This document shows, piece after piece, positions 44,812-51,868 of a stretch of 60,458 nucleotides of DNA. The translations under genes and the position numbers were made by a program. The DNA comes from Spirochaetaceae bacterium (GTDB taxonomy: Bacteria; Spirochaetota; Spirochaetia; DSM-27196; SLAA01), in contig REEM01000110.1 in NCBI GenBank assembly GCA_007695055.1, positions 1 through 60,458 of the forward strand. Direction: 5' to 3'. The notes under the pieces are model-generated. The model was not told the DNA's origin, made no database searches, and saw only the letters and a program-made list of their open reading frames with translations. Within the stretch, counting starts at the first letter, position 1; each line of letters starts with the position of its first letter.

Positions 44812-44867
44812 AGACCAGATCTGGTCTATACCACTTTTATGATACGCTGATTCTCTTCTCCGATCAA
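44812..44867 (-). promoter_or_regulatory. Promoter and perfect operator of the Phd antitoxin
   Basis: TTGATC (44862-44867), 17 bp, TATCAT (44839-44844). Just downstream lies AGACCAGATCTGGTCT (44812-44827), a perfect 16-bp palindrome at the predicted transcription start. Confidence 0.68.
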
Positions 44868-44956
44868 GGACACATCAGATGAGTGATTCAAAGGGCTCAC
44901 ACGCCCGGGAGTAACTCGGGCACGTAAGCCTTCAATCTGCGTGGCTTTTGCCGCTC

Positions 44957-45571
44957 TTAGAACGGCGTGCGGACCAGCCGATCAACTGCTGCGTCTCGCT
45001 CTGCCGCCGGTATGAGTTTCGGTTGGGTGACCAGCAAGGTAGCAACTCCGTGTACTTTTGCCCAGAAGCCCAGGAGAAACTCGTTCTCACTCAGGTGCCG
45101 GTAGGCCGCCTCTTTGTGGAGGGGTAGGGCGGTTCTCTTGAACAGCTCAAAACCGCTGTGCTCGCGAGACTCGTGACCCCCCAGCCCGCCCATGAGTGTA
45201 TACAGCGGGTTGTCGTCCGAGGGAAGTACAGAGAACAGTGGCAAGATCTCAGGGTTGTGCACAAAGAACTGAACGTAGGCAATCCCAAGGCGCATGAGCA
45301 TTTCGCGTTGGTCTATGGGTCGATGTTTGTCTCGGGGGCCGTGCACCGCCCGGTTGAGCGATTCCTCGAATGCAGTACTGGTGTGTTCAAGAATAGCGCG
45401 CAAGAGTTCGTCTTTGCTGCGGAAGTGGCGGTAAGCAGCAGCGTGACTTACGCCAAGCTCGCGCGAGAGGGCCCGTAAAGAGAAGGACTTAACTCCGTCC
45501 CTGTTGAGCATTCGAAGACCACCGCCAATGAGTTCACCTCGCAGGTTTCCGTGATGGTACTGCTCATTCAT
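44957..45571 (-). CDS. TetR-family regulator
   Basis: 204 residues. DNA-binding domain HHGNLRGELIGGGLRML, FSLRALSRELGVSHAAAYRHFRSKDELL, and a TetR_C ligand domain. Divergent from two flavodoxin-like genes with two matching operators between. Leaderless: TATAGT ends 6 bases before the ATG. Confidence 0.9.
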   Translation of the reverse strand: MNEQYHHGNLRGELIGGGLRMLNRDGVKSFSLRALSRELGVSHAAAYRHFRSKDELLRAILEHTSTAFEESLNRAVHGPRDKHRPIDQREMLMRLGIAYVQFFVHNPEILPLFSVLPSDDNPLYTLMGGLGGHESREHSGFELFKRTALPLHKEAAYRHLSENEFLLGFWAKVHGVATLLVTQPKLIPAAERDAAVDRLVRTPF

Positions 45572-45577
45572 GAGAAA

Positions 45578-45646
45578 ACTATAGCATTCTATGTTGACAA
45601 TGTAAACATCCCGGGGTACAGTGTGTTATGTTACCAGTGTAAACAT
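45578..45646. promoter_or_regulatory. Divergent tetR/flavodoxin promoters with twin TetR operators
   Basis: Rightward: TTGACA (45594-45599), 17 bp, TACAGT (45617-45622). Leftward: TTTACA (45601-45606), 17 bp, TATAGT (45578-45583), 6 bases to tetR. Two 19-bp sites, ATGTTGACAATGTAAACAT (45591-45609) and ATGTTACCAGTGTAAACAT (45628-45646), share ATGTT...TGTAAACAT. The first covers both -35 boxes, the second the rightward start. Confidence 0.75.
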
Positions 45647-45676
45647 TGCTGGCGAAAACCGGGTAGGAGGAGTTCC

Positions 45677-46246
45677 ATGAAAAAAATTGTGGTAGTGTGC
45701 GACTCGCGCGAGCCCCAAGCGCGTGCCGTTACTCACCTGACTGAGCAGGTATGCTCACAGTACGACTGGGCTATAGAAAGGATACATGCCGATGCAGTGC
45801 TGCTTTCCGACTGTATTGGCTGCTTTGGTTGCTGGGTGAAGACGCCGGGCCTCTGCGTGCTCACCAGGGATCAGGGCAATGATATGGCCCGCACCGTTTT
45901 ATCCGGTACTCACCTGGTCTTTGTCTCACGGGTTACCTGGGGTGGCTACAGTGCAAGCATAAAGAAATGCGCCGACCGCATGCTGCCGTTGCTGCATCCG
46001 GACTTTCGCAAGGTCAACGGTCAGATGCATCACATCATGCGCTACCCCCATATGCCACGAATGCTCGCGGTGGGCTACGGCGCGGTCTCGCCGTCCGAGG
46101 TACAGTGCTTCCGTACCTACACCGCCGCGCATGCCCGCAACATGGACACAGAGCTGGGCCAGCGGGCCTTTATCTGGCCTGAGCAACACCAAGACCCTGA
46201 GCCAGCTGCGTACACCAGGTGGCTGAGTGAGGAGGTGTGCGCATGA
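45677..46246 (+). CDS. Flavodoxin-like NAD(P)H-dependent FMN reductase
   Basis: 189 residues from ATG 45677 ('aggagg' upstream; the track start at 45551 is inside the tetR side). KKIVVVCDSRE opens the flavodoxin fold. CIGCFGCWVKTPGLC is the Cys-rich loop of iron-sulfur flavoprotein-like reductases, and VFVSRVTWGGYSASIKKCADRM binds FMN. First gene of a TetR-controlled pair, possibly for quinone or electrophile reduction. Confidence 0.85.
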   Translation: MKKIVVVCDSREPQARAVTHLTEQVCSQYDWAIERIHADAVLLSDCIGCFGCWVKTPGLCVLTRDQGNDMARTVLSGTHLVFVSRVTWGGYSASIKKCADRMLPLLHPDFRKVNGQMHHIMRYPHMPRMLAVGYGAVSPSEVQCFRTYTAAHARNMDTELGQRAFIWPEQHQDPEPAAYTRWLSEEVCA

Positions 46247-46929
46247 GGGTTGTAGCAATAAACGGTAGCCCGCGGGGTGCGGCTTCCTCTTCGCACGAGG
46301 TTGTTCGCATTGTACAGTCCATGGTGCCGCCAGGTGTCCATGCTCAGTGGCAGACGGTTGAGCACATCCAGCGCCTGACCGAGGCCGATCTCGAGCTCAT
46401 GAGTACGGCAGATGTACTGCTCATAGCGTTCCCGCTCTATATTGACGGTGTTCCGGCCTCCACCTTGGGCTTCCTGGAGCGCTACAAGGCAGCGCGAATG
46501 CGGGCCGCCTGTGCCCATGGGGCACAGCGGGTCTTTGCCGTGTCCAACTGCGGCTTCTACGAGGGAGCCCAAAACCGCTGGGCAGTTGAGATAATGGCCA
46601 ACTACTGTGCTGATCTAGGCCTGCGGTGGTGCGGCGGAGTAGGTATAGGCACCGGTGAAATGATTCGTGGCCTTGCGCAGGTACCACTGAAGGCGCGGGT
46701 GCGACGCCCAGTCACCGCCGCGCTTCTCCGTTTAGCCGAGGCAATACAAGAGACACACGGGGCACTGGATCAAGATATCTATACCCAACACGCCTTACCG
46801 TGGAGAATCTACCAGGTACTTGGCCAACATGGATGGCGCAGACAACTCCGCCGCAACGGCCTGCATGCCCGTGAGATCGGCGCCCAACCGCTCACTAAAT
46901 CATTCCTTTCACTAAATCATTCCTTGTAG
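46243..46929 (+). CDS. Second flavodoxin-like NAD(P)H oxidoreductase
   Basis: 228 residues from ATG 46243 overlapping the previous stop (ATGA), 'gaggagg' upstream. VVAINGSPRGAASSSHEV is the phosphate-binding loop, LLIAFPLYIDGVPASTLGFLERY the flavin loop. The last codons come from a perfect 17-bp tandem duplication that creates the present stop. Confidence 0.85.
   Translation: MRVVAINGSPRGAASSSHEVVRIVQSMVPPGVHAQWQTVEHIQRLTEADLELMSTADVLLIAFPLYIDGVPASTLGFLERYKAARMRAACAHGAQRVFAVSNCGFYEGAQNRWAVEIMANYCADLGLRWCGGVGIGTGEMIRGLAQVPLKARVRRPVTAALLRLAEAIQETHGALDQDIYTQHALPWRIYQVLGQHGWRRQLRRNGLHAREIGAQPLTKSFLSLNHSL
46892..46925 (+). repeat. Perfect 17-bp tandem duplication at the 3' end of the oxidoreductase gene
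   Basis: TCACTAAATCATTCCTT occurs twice in a row (46892-46908, 46909-46925). Because 17 is not a multiple of 3 the second copy changes the reading frame and yields the LSLNHSL-stop end; with one copy the frame would run on into the TA promoter region. Confidence 0.9.
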
Positions 46930-46942
46930 GCGAAGAACGAAG

Positions 46943-46957
46943 TCAGTGCTACACTGA
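46943..46957 (+). promoter_or_regulatory. Operator and -10 of the RHH-PIN pair
   Basis: TCAGTG-CTA-CACTGA, a perfect 6+6 palindrome, contains TACACT (46950-46955), which ends 6 bases before the GTG at 46962. The -35 is weak (TAGGCG at 17 bp, TTGTAG at 20). Confidence 0.55.
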
Positions 46958-46961
46958 ATGC

Positions 46962-47198
46962 GTGAGAAAACGTAATGTTACTATCAGTCTAGATGCCGAT
47001 GTCGCGCGTTGGGCTCGCATAAAGGCGGCCGAGAACGACACAAGTGTTTCTCGTATGCTGGCTGATCAGCTTGAGCAGCAGATGGCAAAGGACACTGAAT
47101 ATGAGCAGGCACAAGCGCGGTTCTTGAACAAAGCAGGACGTCGCCTCCGAAAAGACAGCACAGCATACCCACAACGAGATACCTTGTACGAGCGGTAA
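46962..47198 (+). CDS. Ribbon-helix-helix antitoxin
   Basis: 78 residues from GTG: MRKRNVTISLDADVARWARI, KAAENDTSVSRMLADQLEQQM is a CopG-like RHH domain, then a charged tail. Paralogue of the relic at 43143. No ribosome-binding site; candidate leaderless mRNA. Confidence 0.85.
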   Translation: MRKRNVTISLDADVARWARIKAAENDTSVSRMLADQLEQQMAKDTEYEQAQARFLNKAGRRLRKDSTAYPQRDTLYER

Positions 47199-47205
47199 GC
47201 AGTTT

Positions 47206-47637
47206 GTGGACACAAACGTGCTCGTGTACAGTCGCGACACCACCGAAGTAGACAAGCACGCCGTCGCCTCGGACATCATGCGGCGTCTGTGGGAGGACCG
47301 CACCGGCGTTATCAGCACGCAGGTGTGCAGTGAGTTCTATGTCACGGTAACGCGAAAGCTTGATCCCGGACTGACGCCCGAAGAAGCATGGGAAGATCTA
47401 GAAGCGCTGCTGGCATGGGATCCGGTCCCGGTGAACGCAAGTTGTATGCGAGTCGCCAGGCATATCGAACTGCGATACGGCCTGTCCTGGTGGGATAGCC
47501 TGATCATTGCGGCCTGCAGCCAGGCCGGTTGTATCGAAATCCTCTCAGAAGACTTGAACCCGGGTCAGGAATATCTGGGTATTCGGGTAACGAATCCGTT
47601 CAATGCCGGTGGGTCAACCCTGGAAACGGAAACGTAA
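47206..47637 (+). CDS. PIN-domain toxin
   Basis: 143 residues from GTG 47206. Asp in FVDTNVLVYSRD, Glu in CSEFYVTVTRK, Asp in SWWDSLIIAA and Asp in LSEDLNPG are all present. The family usually begins MKQFVDTN; here AAGCAGTTT precedes the GTG but the expected start is GGT (47194-47196), as if one G of an ancestral GGTGAAG had been lost. The start may therefore be weakened. A 168-bp near-copy is at 60291-60458. Confidence 0.82.
   Translation: MDTNVLVYSRDTTEVDKHAVASDIMRRLWEDRTGVISTQVCSEFYVTVTRKLDPGLTPEEAWEDLEALLAWDPVPVNASCMRVARHIELRYGLSWWDSLIIAACSQAGCIEILSEDLNPGQEYLGIRVTNPFNAGGSTLETET
47366..47533 (+). repeat. 168-bp segment duplicated at the window end
   Basis: Matches 60291-60458 at 164 of 168 positions (four mismatches, all within the first 60 bases). 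The left border is abrupt at CCGGACTGACG. The match reaches the window edge, so its full length is unknown. Confidence 0.95.
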
Positions 47638-47668
47638 CGCCAGCTGCTGTTCCCCCGCCCGGGCGACC

Positions 47669-48067
47669 CTATGGAGGCCCATCTAACCACGCTGCGTGTG
47701 AGTAGTTGTCACGGATAGTGCGGTTCCGGGTGCACAACTCCGCACTGTAGGCGAGTGCGTGTGACACAATAAGGCGGTCAAATGGGTCCCGTGTCCATCT
47801 AAGGTGGTTTGCAATCTCGGCAGCCCGTAGCCACCCTGCGGTTTCTATCTGCACGCCAAGGTCACGTTCGAGAACTCCCAGAACTCCGGCCGGATCTTCT
47901 TTAACTCTGCCGATTTCGCACAGGAACGACATCTCCAGCCGCACCATGGGAGAGATGAAGAGCTCACTCTCATCCAGCAGTTGCTGGGTGGAGCCGGGAA
48001 TGCGGTACGGCTCTGCGAACAACCACAGTGCAACGTGTGTGTCTAGAAACACCACTATGGCTTCCAC
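47669..48067 (-). CDS. PIN-domain toxin (VapC)
   Basis: 132 residues; VVFLDTHVALWLFAEPYRIP start, RLEMSFLCEIGRVKEDP with the Glu, RDPFDRLIVSHALAYSAEL and a final CTRNRTIRDNYSHAAWL, in which the last Asp is retained. Start overlaps the antitoxin by 13 bp. Related by sequence to the relic at 59450-59560. Confidence 0.88.
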   Translation of the reverse strand: MEAIVVFLDTHVALWLFAEPYRIPGSTQQLLDESELFISPMVRLEMSFLCEIGRVKEDPAGVLGVLERDLGVQIETAGWLRAAEIANHLRWTRDPFDRLIVSHALAYSAELCTRNRTIRDNYSHAAWLDGPP

Positions 48068-48273
48068 TCCGACGGACTGAAGCTGTCTAGGTTATCTCCG
48101 TTAATTAGCACGCCGTCCCGCGATGGAAGCTCATGTACCTTGAGCCGCCGGGTGTGAGGCCGTAGCGCAACCGTTCCGTGGCGCCGCTCTACCAGCACCG
48201 GCTCGCCGGACTCAATGCACCGGTCAAGAGTGCTAAAGAGATTGCGGCGCAGTTCGCTTGCCTTAATCTGCAT
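48055..48273 (-). CDS. Phd/YefM-type antitoxin
   Basis: 72 residues: MQIKASELRRNLFSTLDRCI, ESGEPVLVERRHGTVALRP, then HELPSRDGVLINGDNLDSFS. Unlike many neighbours it has a strong 'ggaggtgggag' site and a short leader. It ends SPSEWKP, the same end as the relic at 59.5 kb. Confidence 0.86.
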   Translation of the reverse strand: MQIKASELRRNLFSTLDRCIESGEPVLVERRHGTVALRPHTRRLKVHELPSRDGVLINGDNLDSFSPSEWKP

Positions 48274-48636
48274 TCTCCCACCTCCGTCAGAATAGTGTAC
48301 AATGATTCAAAGAACATGTACAACATTTTCGAATCATGAGTTAGTCAGAAAGCCTTTCAAAAAAGGCAATAGTCAAGCAGTGTATCCTTGACAGACAAGA
48401 AGCTCAGTCACATAAGGCGTTTGTTCACCGGGAAATGAAAATAGAACACACCTGCTGCAGCTGCATCAGCAGATGGGTGTTCAGAAGCAGTGGGTAATCT
48501 GGATGGACTTCACCAAACACTTCCCTGTCTGCAAGTGGCACAACGACTTCAAGAGTCAGGGACGGAGCACCCCGGCGCAGGGATCACACGGTGATACGGC
48601 TTGTATCGTGCAAACAGATAGGCTAATAATCATGTC
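48274..48636. other. Gene-free stretch between TA pair and AraC gene
   Basis: No coding frame of note. Left end: antitoxin promoter, TGTACA (48317-48322) and TACACT (48294-48299) at 17 bp, with direct repeats TGTACAA (48296, 48317; 21 bp apart) and inverted arms ATGATTC (48302-48308)/GAATCAT (48331-48337). Middle: small hairpin GCCTTT/AAAGGC (48352-48367) and a larger inverted repeat GAACAC...GTGTTC with inner TGCTG/CAGCA (48444-48482). Right end: the AraC promoter. Confidence 0.6.
48601..48630 (+). promoter_or_regulatory. Leaderless promoter of the AraC-family gene
   Basis: TTGTAT (48601-48606), 18 bp, AATAAT (48625-48630), 6 bases (catgtc) to ATG 48637. No Shine-Dalgarno sequence. Confidence 0.5.
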
Positions 48637-49374
48637 ATGTACAGCCCGGCACACGACGGTATTGAAAAGTTAGCTCAAACGGTTCGATACACCGAAGCAC
48701 AGCCGCCGATTGAGCTGTGCGAACTTGTCTATTGTTACTGGGAACTCAAGACCGACGGCGAGTTAGATCAGGACTTCAGGCTTCATGCCACACCGGATGC
48801 GTGTGTAGACATCATGTTCAACAGGAGAGACACCGGCATTGCGGGTGTGACCGGGCTTCAAACCACCCACGCTGTGCTGAACCTCGGAAGGAGCTTTCAC
48901 TACGTAGGGATACAGTTTCTGCCCGGGGTGTGGCATGGAAACCGTAACGACATTGTTGATCGTTACATAGGCAGCGCTTACACCGGATGCCTACCGCTCG
49001 TTCAGACGAACAACCGAATGGCGGAACTCGATTTCGTCGGACAACAGGTTGTCATGACGGAGCTGGTACAAGAGCTCGTATCGGACAACATTGTCAAGGA
49101 GAACCAGATTACCGGGAAGATCCTGAAGGCCCTCGATGTGATCCACAGTGTGAGTGATATGGCGGGAATCGTAGGACTCTCGCCTCGGCAACTGCAACGC
49201 ACACTCAAGCGCTCCACAGGCTTTACTCCGCACGATTTCCTCAAAGTCCTGCGTCTGCAGGGTTCATTTCAACAGCCTGATCTGGACGTGTTCTCCGATC
49301 AAGCGCACTTTATCCGCTCGTTTCGCCACGCGACCGGCTACCCGCCCGGACGGTACGCACGAAAGTTTCGGTGA
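48637..49374 (+). CDS. AraC-family regulator with DUF6597-like sensor domain
   Basis: 245 residues. N-terminal sensor: LVYCYWELKTDG, ATPDACVDIMFNRRD, VGIQFLPGVW. C-terminal AraC domain is short: DMAGIVGLSPRQLQRTLKRSTGFTPHDFLKVLRLQ and DQAHFIRSFRHATGYPPGRY give both helix-turn-helices. It probably senses a small molecule and may control the VOC gene 97 bp downstream. Confidence 0.85.
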   Translation: MYSPAHDGIEKLAQTVRYTEAQPPIELCELVYCYWELKTDGELDQDFRLHATPDACVDIMFNRRDTGIAGVTGLQTTHAVLNLGRSFHYVGIQFLPGVWHGNRNDIVDRYIGSAYTGCLPLVQTNNRMAELDFVGQQVVMTELVQELVSDNIVKENQITGKILKALDVIHSVSDMAGIVGLSPRQLQRTLKRSTGFTPHDFLKVLRLQGSFQQPDLDVFSDQAHFIRSFRHATGYPPGRYARKFR

Positions 49375-49471
49375 TGTCCGATTTGTTCAATACCATCCTC
49401 AACTGACTCGTTATCCTTGGCATCGTGCGAGCAACGGTATCGTACGAGTACCAAATCGAAGGAGGAAGGGT

Positions 49472-49879
49472 ATGTCAGGAAAAGCAGATAAGGTGTCATG
49501 GTTCGAGATTCCCGCTGATGATGTGAGGCGGGCAGGAAAGTTCTACGGGACAGTATTCGGTTGGGCGACACCGCCGATGGGCCCGGACGCGACATTTGCC
49601 CTCACAGTACAAGCCGATGATAACGGCAACCCGACAGAGGTCGGTGGAATCAACGGCGGCTTTCACAAGCGCCAAGGCTCATCGGACGCAGGGCCGGTCA
49701 TCAACATTTACGTGAATGACATTAACGCCAAACTAAAGGCTGTCGAGGCAGCGGGCGGATGTGTGATTCAGCCGCGAACAGAGGTCGTTGAATTTGGTCT
49801 GTCGATGGCGTTATTCAGCGACACCGAAGGAAACGTCCTCGGTGTGTATCGCTACAGTGCGCCCTCCGGGGAAGCATAA
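49472..49879 (+). CDS. VOC-superfamily (glyoxalase-like) protein
   Basis: 135 residues, two beta-alpha-beta-beta-beta units: KVSWFEIPADDVRRAGKFYG, FGWATP and VINIYVNDINAKLKAVEAAG, IQPRTEV, FSDTEGNVLGVYR. Metal ligands are incomplete, so lactoylglutathione lyase activity cannot be assumed; related proteins bind antibiotics or act in small-molecule metabolism. 'ggaggaaggg' precedes the ATG. Confidence 0.88.
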   Translation: MSGKADKVSWFEIPADDVRRAGKFYGTVFGWATPPMGPDATFALTVQADDNGNPTEVGGINGGFHKRQGSSDAGPVINIYVNDINAKLKAVEAAGGCVIQPRTEVVEFGLSMALFSDTEGNVLGVYRYSAPSGEA

Positions 49880-49931
49880 ACAGGTCGGAGCGTAGCGCTT
49901 CGACTGCGTGCAACCTGCGTGCAAAACAGGG

Positions 49932-49970
49932 TTGACCAAATTATCACCGGGTGGTTACATTCAATGTAAC
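49932..49970 (+). promoter_or_regulatory. Promoter and perfect operator of the nitroreductase-lipoprotein gene
   Basis: TTGACC (49932-49937), 17 bp, TTACAT (49955-49960). A perfect palindrome GTTACATT-C-AATGTAAC (49954-49970) covers the -10. The TetR protein encoded downstream at 51188 is the obvious candidate to bind it. Confidence 0.68.
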
Positions 49971-49993
49971 TTAACGGTAACAAGAGGTTTTCT

Positions 49994-51148
49994 ATGATTG
50001 TTCGTTCTTTTCTCCGCAGCAGTTCTTGGTGGATTGCTCTAGTACTGATTATGGTGTACGCAGGCTGCACCGATGACCCTACTGATATTCTGGCCGTGCG
50101 GAACGAGAATCTACGAGTAGAACTCGTCGAGTGGGCGCGGCTTGCGCAAAGCGCGCACAACTATCAGCCATGGCGTGTTGTGTTAGACCCTGATCGAAGC
50201 GACCGCATGTGGCTCTACATAGAAACAGAGCGCTTGCTGCCCGAAACCGATCCTCCTGCACGCCAAATTACAATTTCGGCGGGAACATTTCTTGCCGTAC
50301 TGGAAGCGCGCGCAGCGCAGCTGGGACTTGCAGCGCAAATTGAGCTGCTTCCTCACGGTGAATATGATCTCGAGACAATAGGAAGTCTTCCGGTAGCCGC
50401 TGTTGTGCTGAATGAGTTCTCAGGGGCAAGGTCCTCACTATTTGTTGCAGCAGATGTGGACGCCCTTAGCCAAGCCACGGTCAAGTACCGATATCGTCCG
50501 GCGGAACTTGATGCTTCGTTTCGGCGAAGGCTCACAGCCTGGTCTGATTGGGACTCGGGGATACAGGTGAGTGTTATGACTGATCCTGCAGACGTGCAGT
50601 GGTTGAACGAGATTTCCCGGCAGGCATACGTCATTGAAATGCGGAACCCCGCAACCCGTGCCGAAACCTATGAGAGTACGCGTATGACTCGCCGTGCTCG
50701 CCGACAACAGCCCTATGGACTCGCATACACGGCAAACTTTCGGCCAATGATCTTGCGGGTTGTTGAAACAAGCCAGATTCTGTTTCCTCAGTCTCACGAG
50801 AAGTGGGCCGAGACCGGGATAGATCAGTTCACGGCAGCGCTTGACGATATCAATACCTACATAGTGATAACGAGCGAGACGAATGATCGCACGGCACAGG
50901 TTCAGACCGGGCGAATGTTGCAGGCGCTTTGGATGGAGATTCAGGCAGCTGGTCATGTGGTACTTGCGAACTCTCAAGCGCTGCAGGAGTATCCGAAGAT
51001 GCGCGAGCTCTACACCAAAGTTCACGAACGCCTTGCCCCCGACGGCGAAACGGTGCAGATGATTCTTGCTGTTGCGCGACCGGCTACGGGTCGGCATCTG
51101 CACAGTCCACGCTTCCGTGCCGAGGCGCTTATAAGCTCACCAGATTAG
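49994..51148 (+). CDS. Acg-like nitroreductase-fold lipoprotein
   Basis: 384 residues. Signal peptide with lipobox VYAGC (Cys 25), then a nitroreductase fold of the Acg type: RLAQSAHNYQPWRVVLDPDR (flavin site), YRYRPAELDASFRRRL and GRMLQALWMEIQAAGHVVL. Acg proteins are thought to bind FMN and store rather than catalyse; a surface-anchored version is unusual. 'aagagg' ribosome-binding site. Followed after 39 bp by a TetR gene. Confidence 0.8.
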   Translation: MIVRSFLRSSSWWIALVLIMVYAGCTDDPTDILAVRNENLRVELVEWARLAQSAHNYQPWRVVLDPDRSDRMWLYIETERLLPETDPPARQITISAGTFLAVLEARAAQLGLAAQIELLPHGEYDLETIGSLPVAAVVLNEFSGARSSLFVAADVDALSQATVKYRYRPAELDASFRRRLTAWSDWDSGIQVSVMTDPADVQWLNEISRQAYVIEMRNPATRAETYESTRMTRRARRQQPYGLAYTANFRPMILRVVETSQILFPQSHEKWAETGIDQFTAALDDINTYIVITSETNDRTAQVQTGRMLQALWMEIQAAGHVVLANSQALQEYPKMRELYTKVHERLAPDGETVQMILAVARPATGRHLHSPRFRAEALISSPD

Positions 51149-51152
51149 TCGC

Positions 51153-51181
51153 TGTACACCAGCCGTGCCATCAGATAGACT
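51153..51181 (+). promoter_or_regulatory. Leaderless promoter of the second TetR gene
   Basis: TGTACA (51153-51158), 17 bp, TAGACT (51176-51181), 6 bases to ATG 51188. TGTACA also serves as -35 of the antitoxin at 48273. Confidence 0.45.
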
Positions 51182-51187
51182 TGAGGC

Positions 51188-51865
51188 ATGACTCCGCGCA
51201 ACGAGCATGGGCCGGATTCCGGCCCACCCGCGCGCCGCGACCGGCAAATGACCGAACGGCGCCTCATTGAGGCTACCATACAACTAATCCGTGAGCGCGG
51301 CTTCGACGCCGTGGGTATCAATGCGATAGCTGATACTGCGGGCGTCAGCAAGGTGCTGATTTATCGTTACTTCGGCGATTTCTCCGGCCTGTTAAGAGCG
51401 GTAGCCGATGAGATCGGAGTTCTTGGTTCCAACCTTGCAGCCGGATCCATTGCATCTGCGAGTGCTGACTCCACGCCTGGACAGGTTATCGCAGAAACGA
51501 CACATATTCTGCGCTCTATGGTAAAAGACAACGAACTTATTCGGAATGTTCTAATATGGGAGCTTTCGCAGGATAACGAGCTGACCAAAACACTCGCAGA
51601 GAGCCGCGAACACATTGGTCTTGAACAGACACGACAGTTCACTCGCCTCTTGGAAGAGCACCGGCCGGGAGAAAGCTTGGATACCGAGGCACTTTTTGCG
51701 CTGCTGACTGCGGGTGTGTTCTATCTTTCGCTGCGTGCGGAACACTGTCCGGTCTTTAACGGTGTAGATCTGCAAAGTGATGAAGGCTGGAACCGGATTG
51801 CCGGAGTCGTGAAGGATTTGCTTGATCGGGTGCCGGAGCCGGAGCCAAACGAAGACAAGCCCTGA
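51188..51865 (+). CDS. TetR-family regulator
   Basis: 225 residues. Helix-turn-helix: RLIEATIQLIRERGFDAVGINAIADTAGVSKVLIYRYFGDFSGLL. C-terminal domain distinct from the TetR at 44957. Probably controls the nitroreductase-lipoprotein through the palindrome at 49954-49970; convergent 3 bp from the MocR gene. Confidence 0.88.
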   Translation: MTPRNEHGPDSGPPARRDRQMTERRLIEATIQLIRERGFDAVGINAIADTAGVSKVLIYRYFGDFSGLLRAVADEIGVLGSNLAAGSIASASADSTPGQVIAETTHILRSMVKDNELIRNVLIWELSQDNELTKTLAESREHIGLEQTRQFTRLLEEHRPGESLDTEALFALLTAGVFYLSLRAEHCPVFNGVDLQSDEGWNRIAGVVKDLLDRVPEPEPNEDKP

Positions 51866-51868
51866 GCA

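Noticed and set aside
46892-46925. Tandem repeat as a CRISPR array
   Set aside because: Only two adjacent copies with no spacer and no cas genes in the window.
48352-48367. GCCTTT/AAAGGC hairpin as a terminator
   Set aside because: Six-base stem, no U-run, and the nearest genes start rather than end here.
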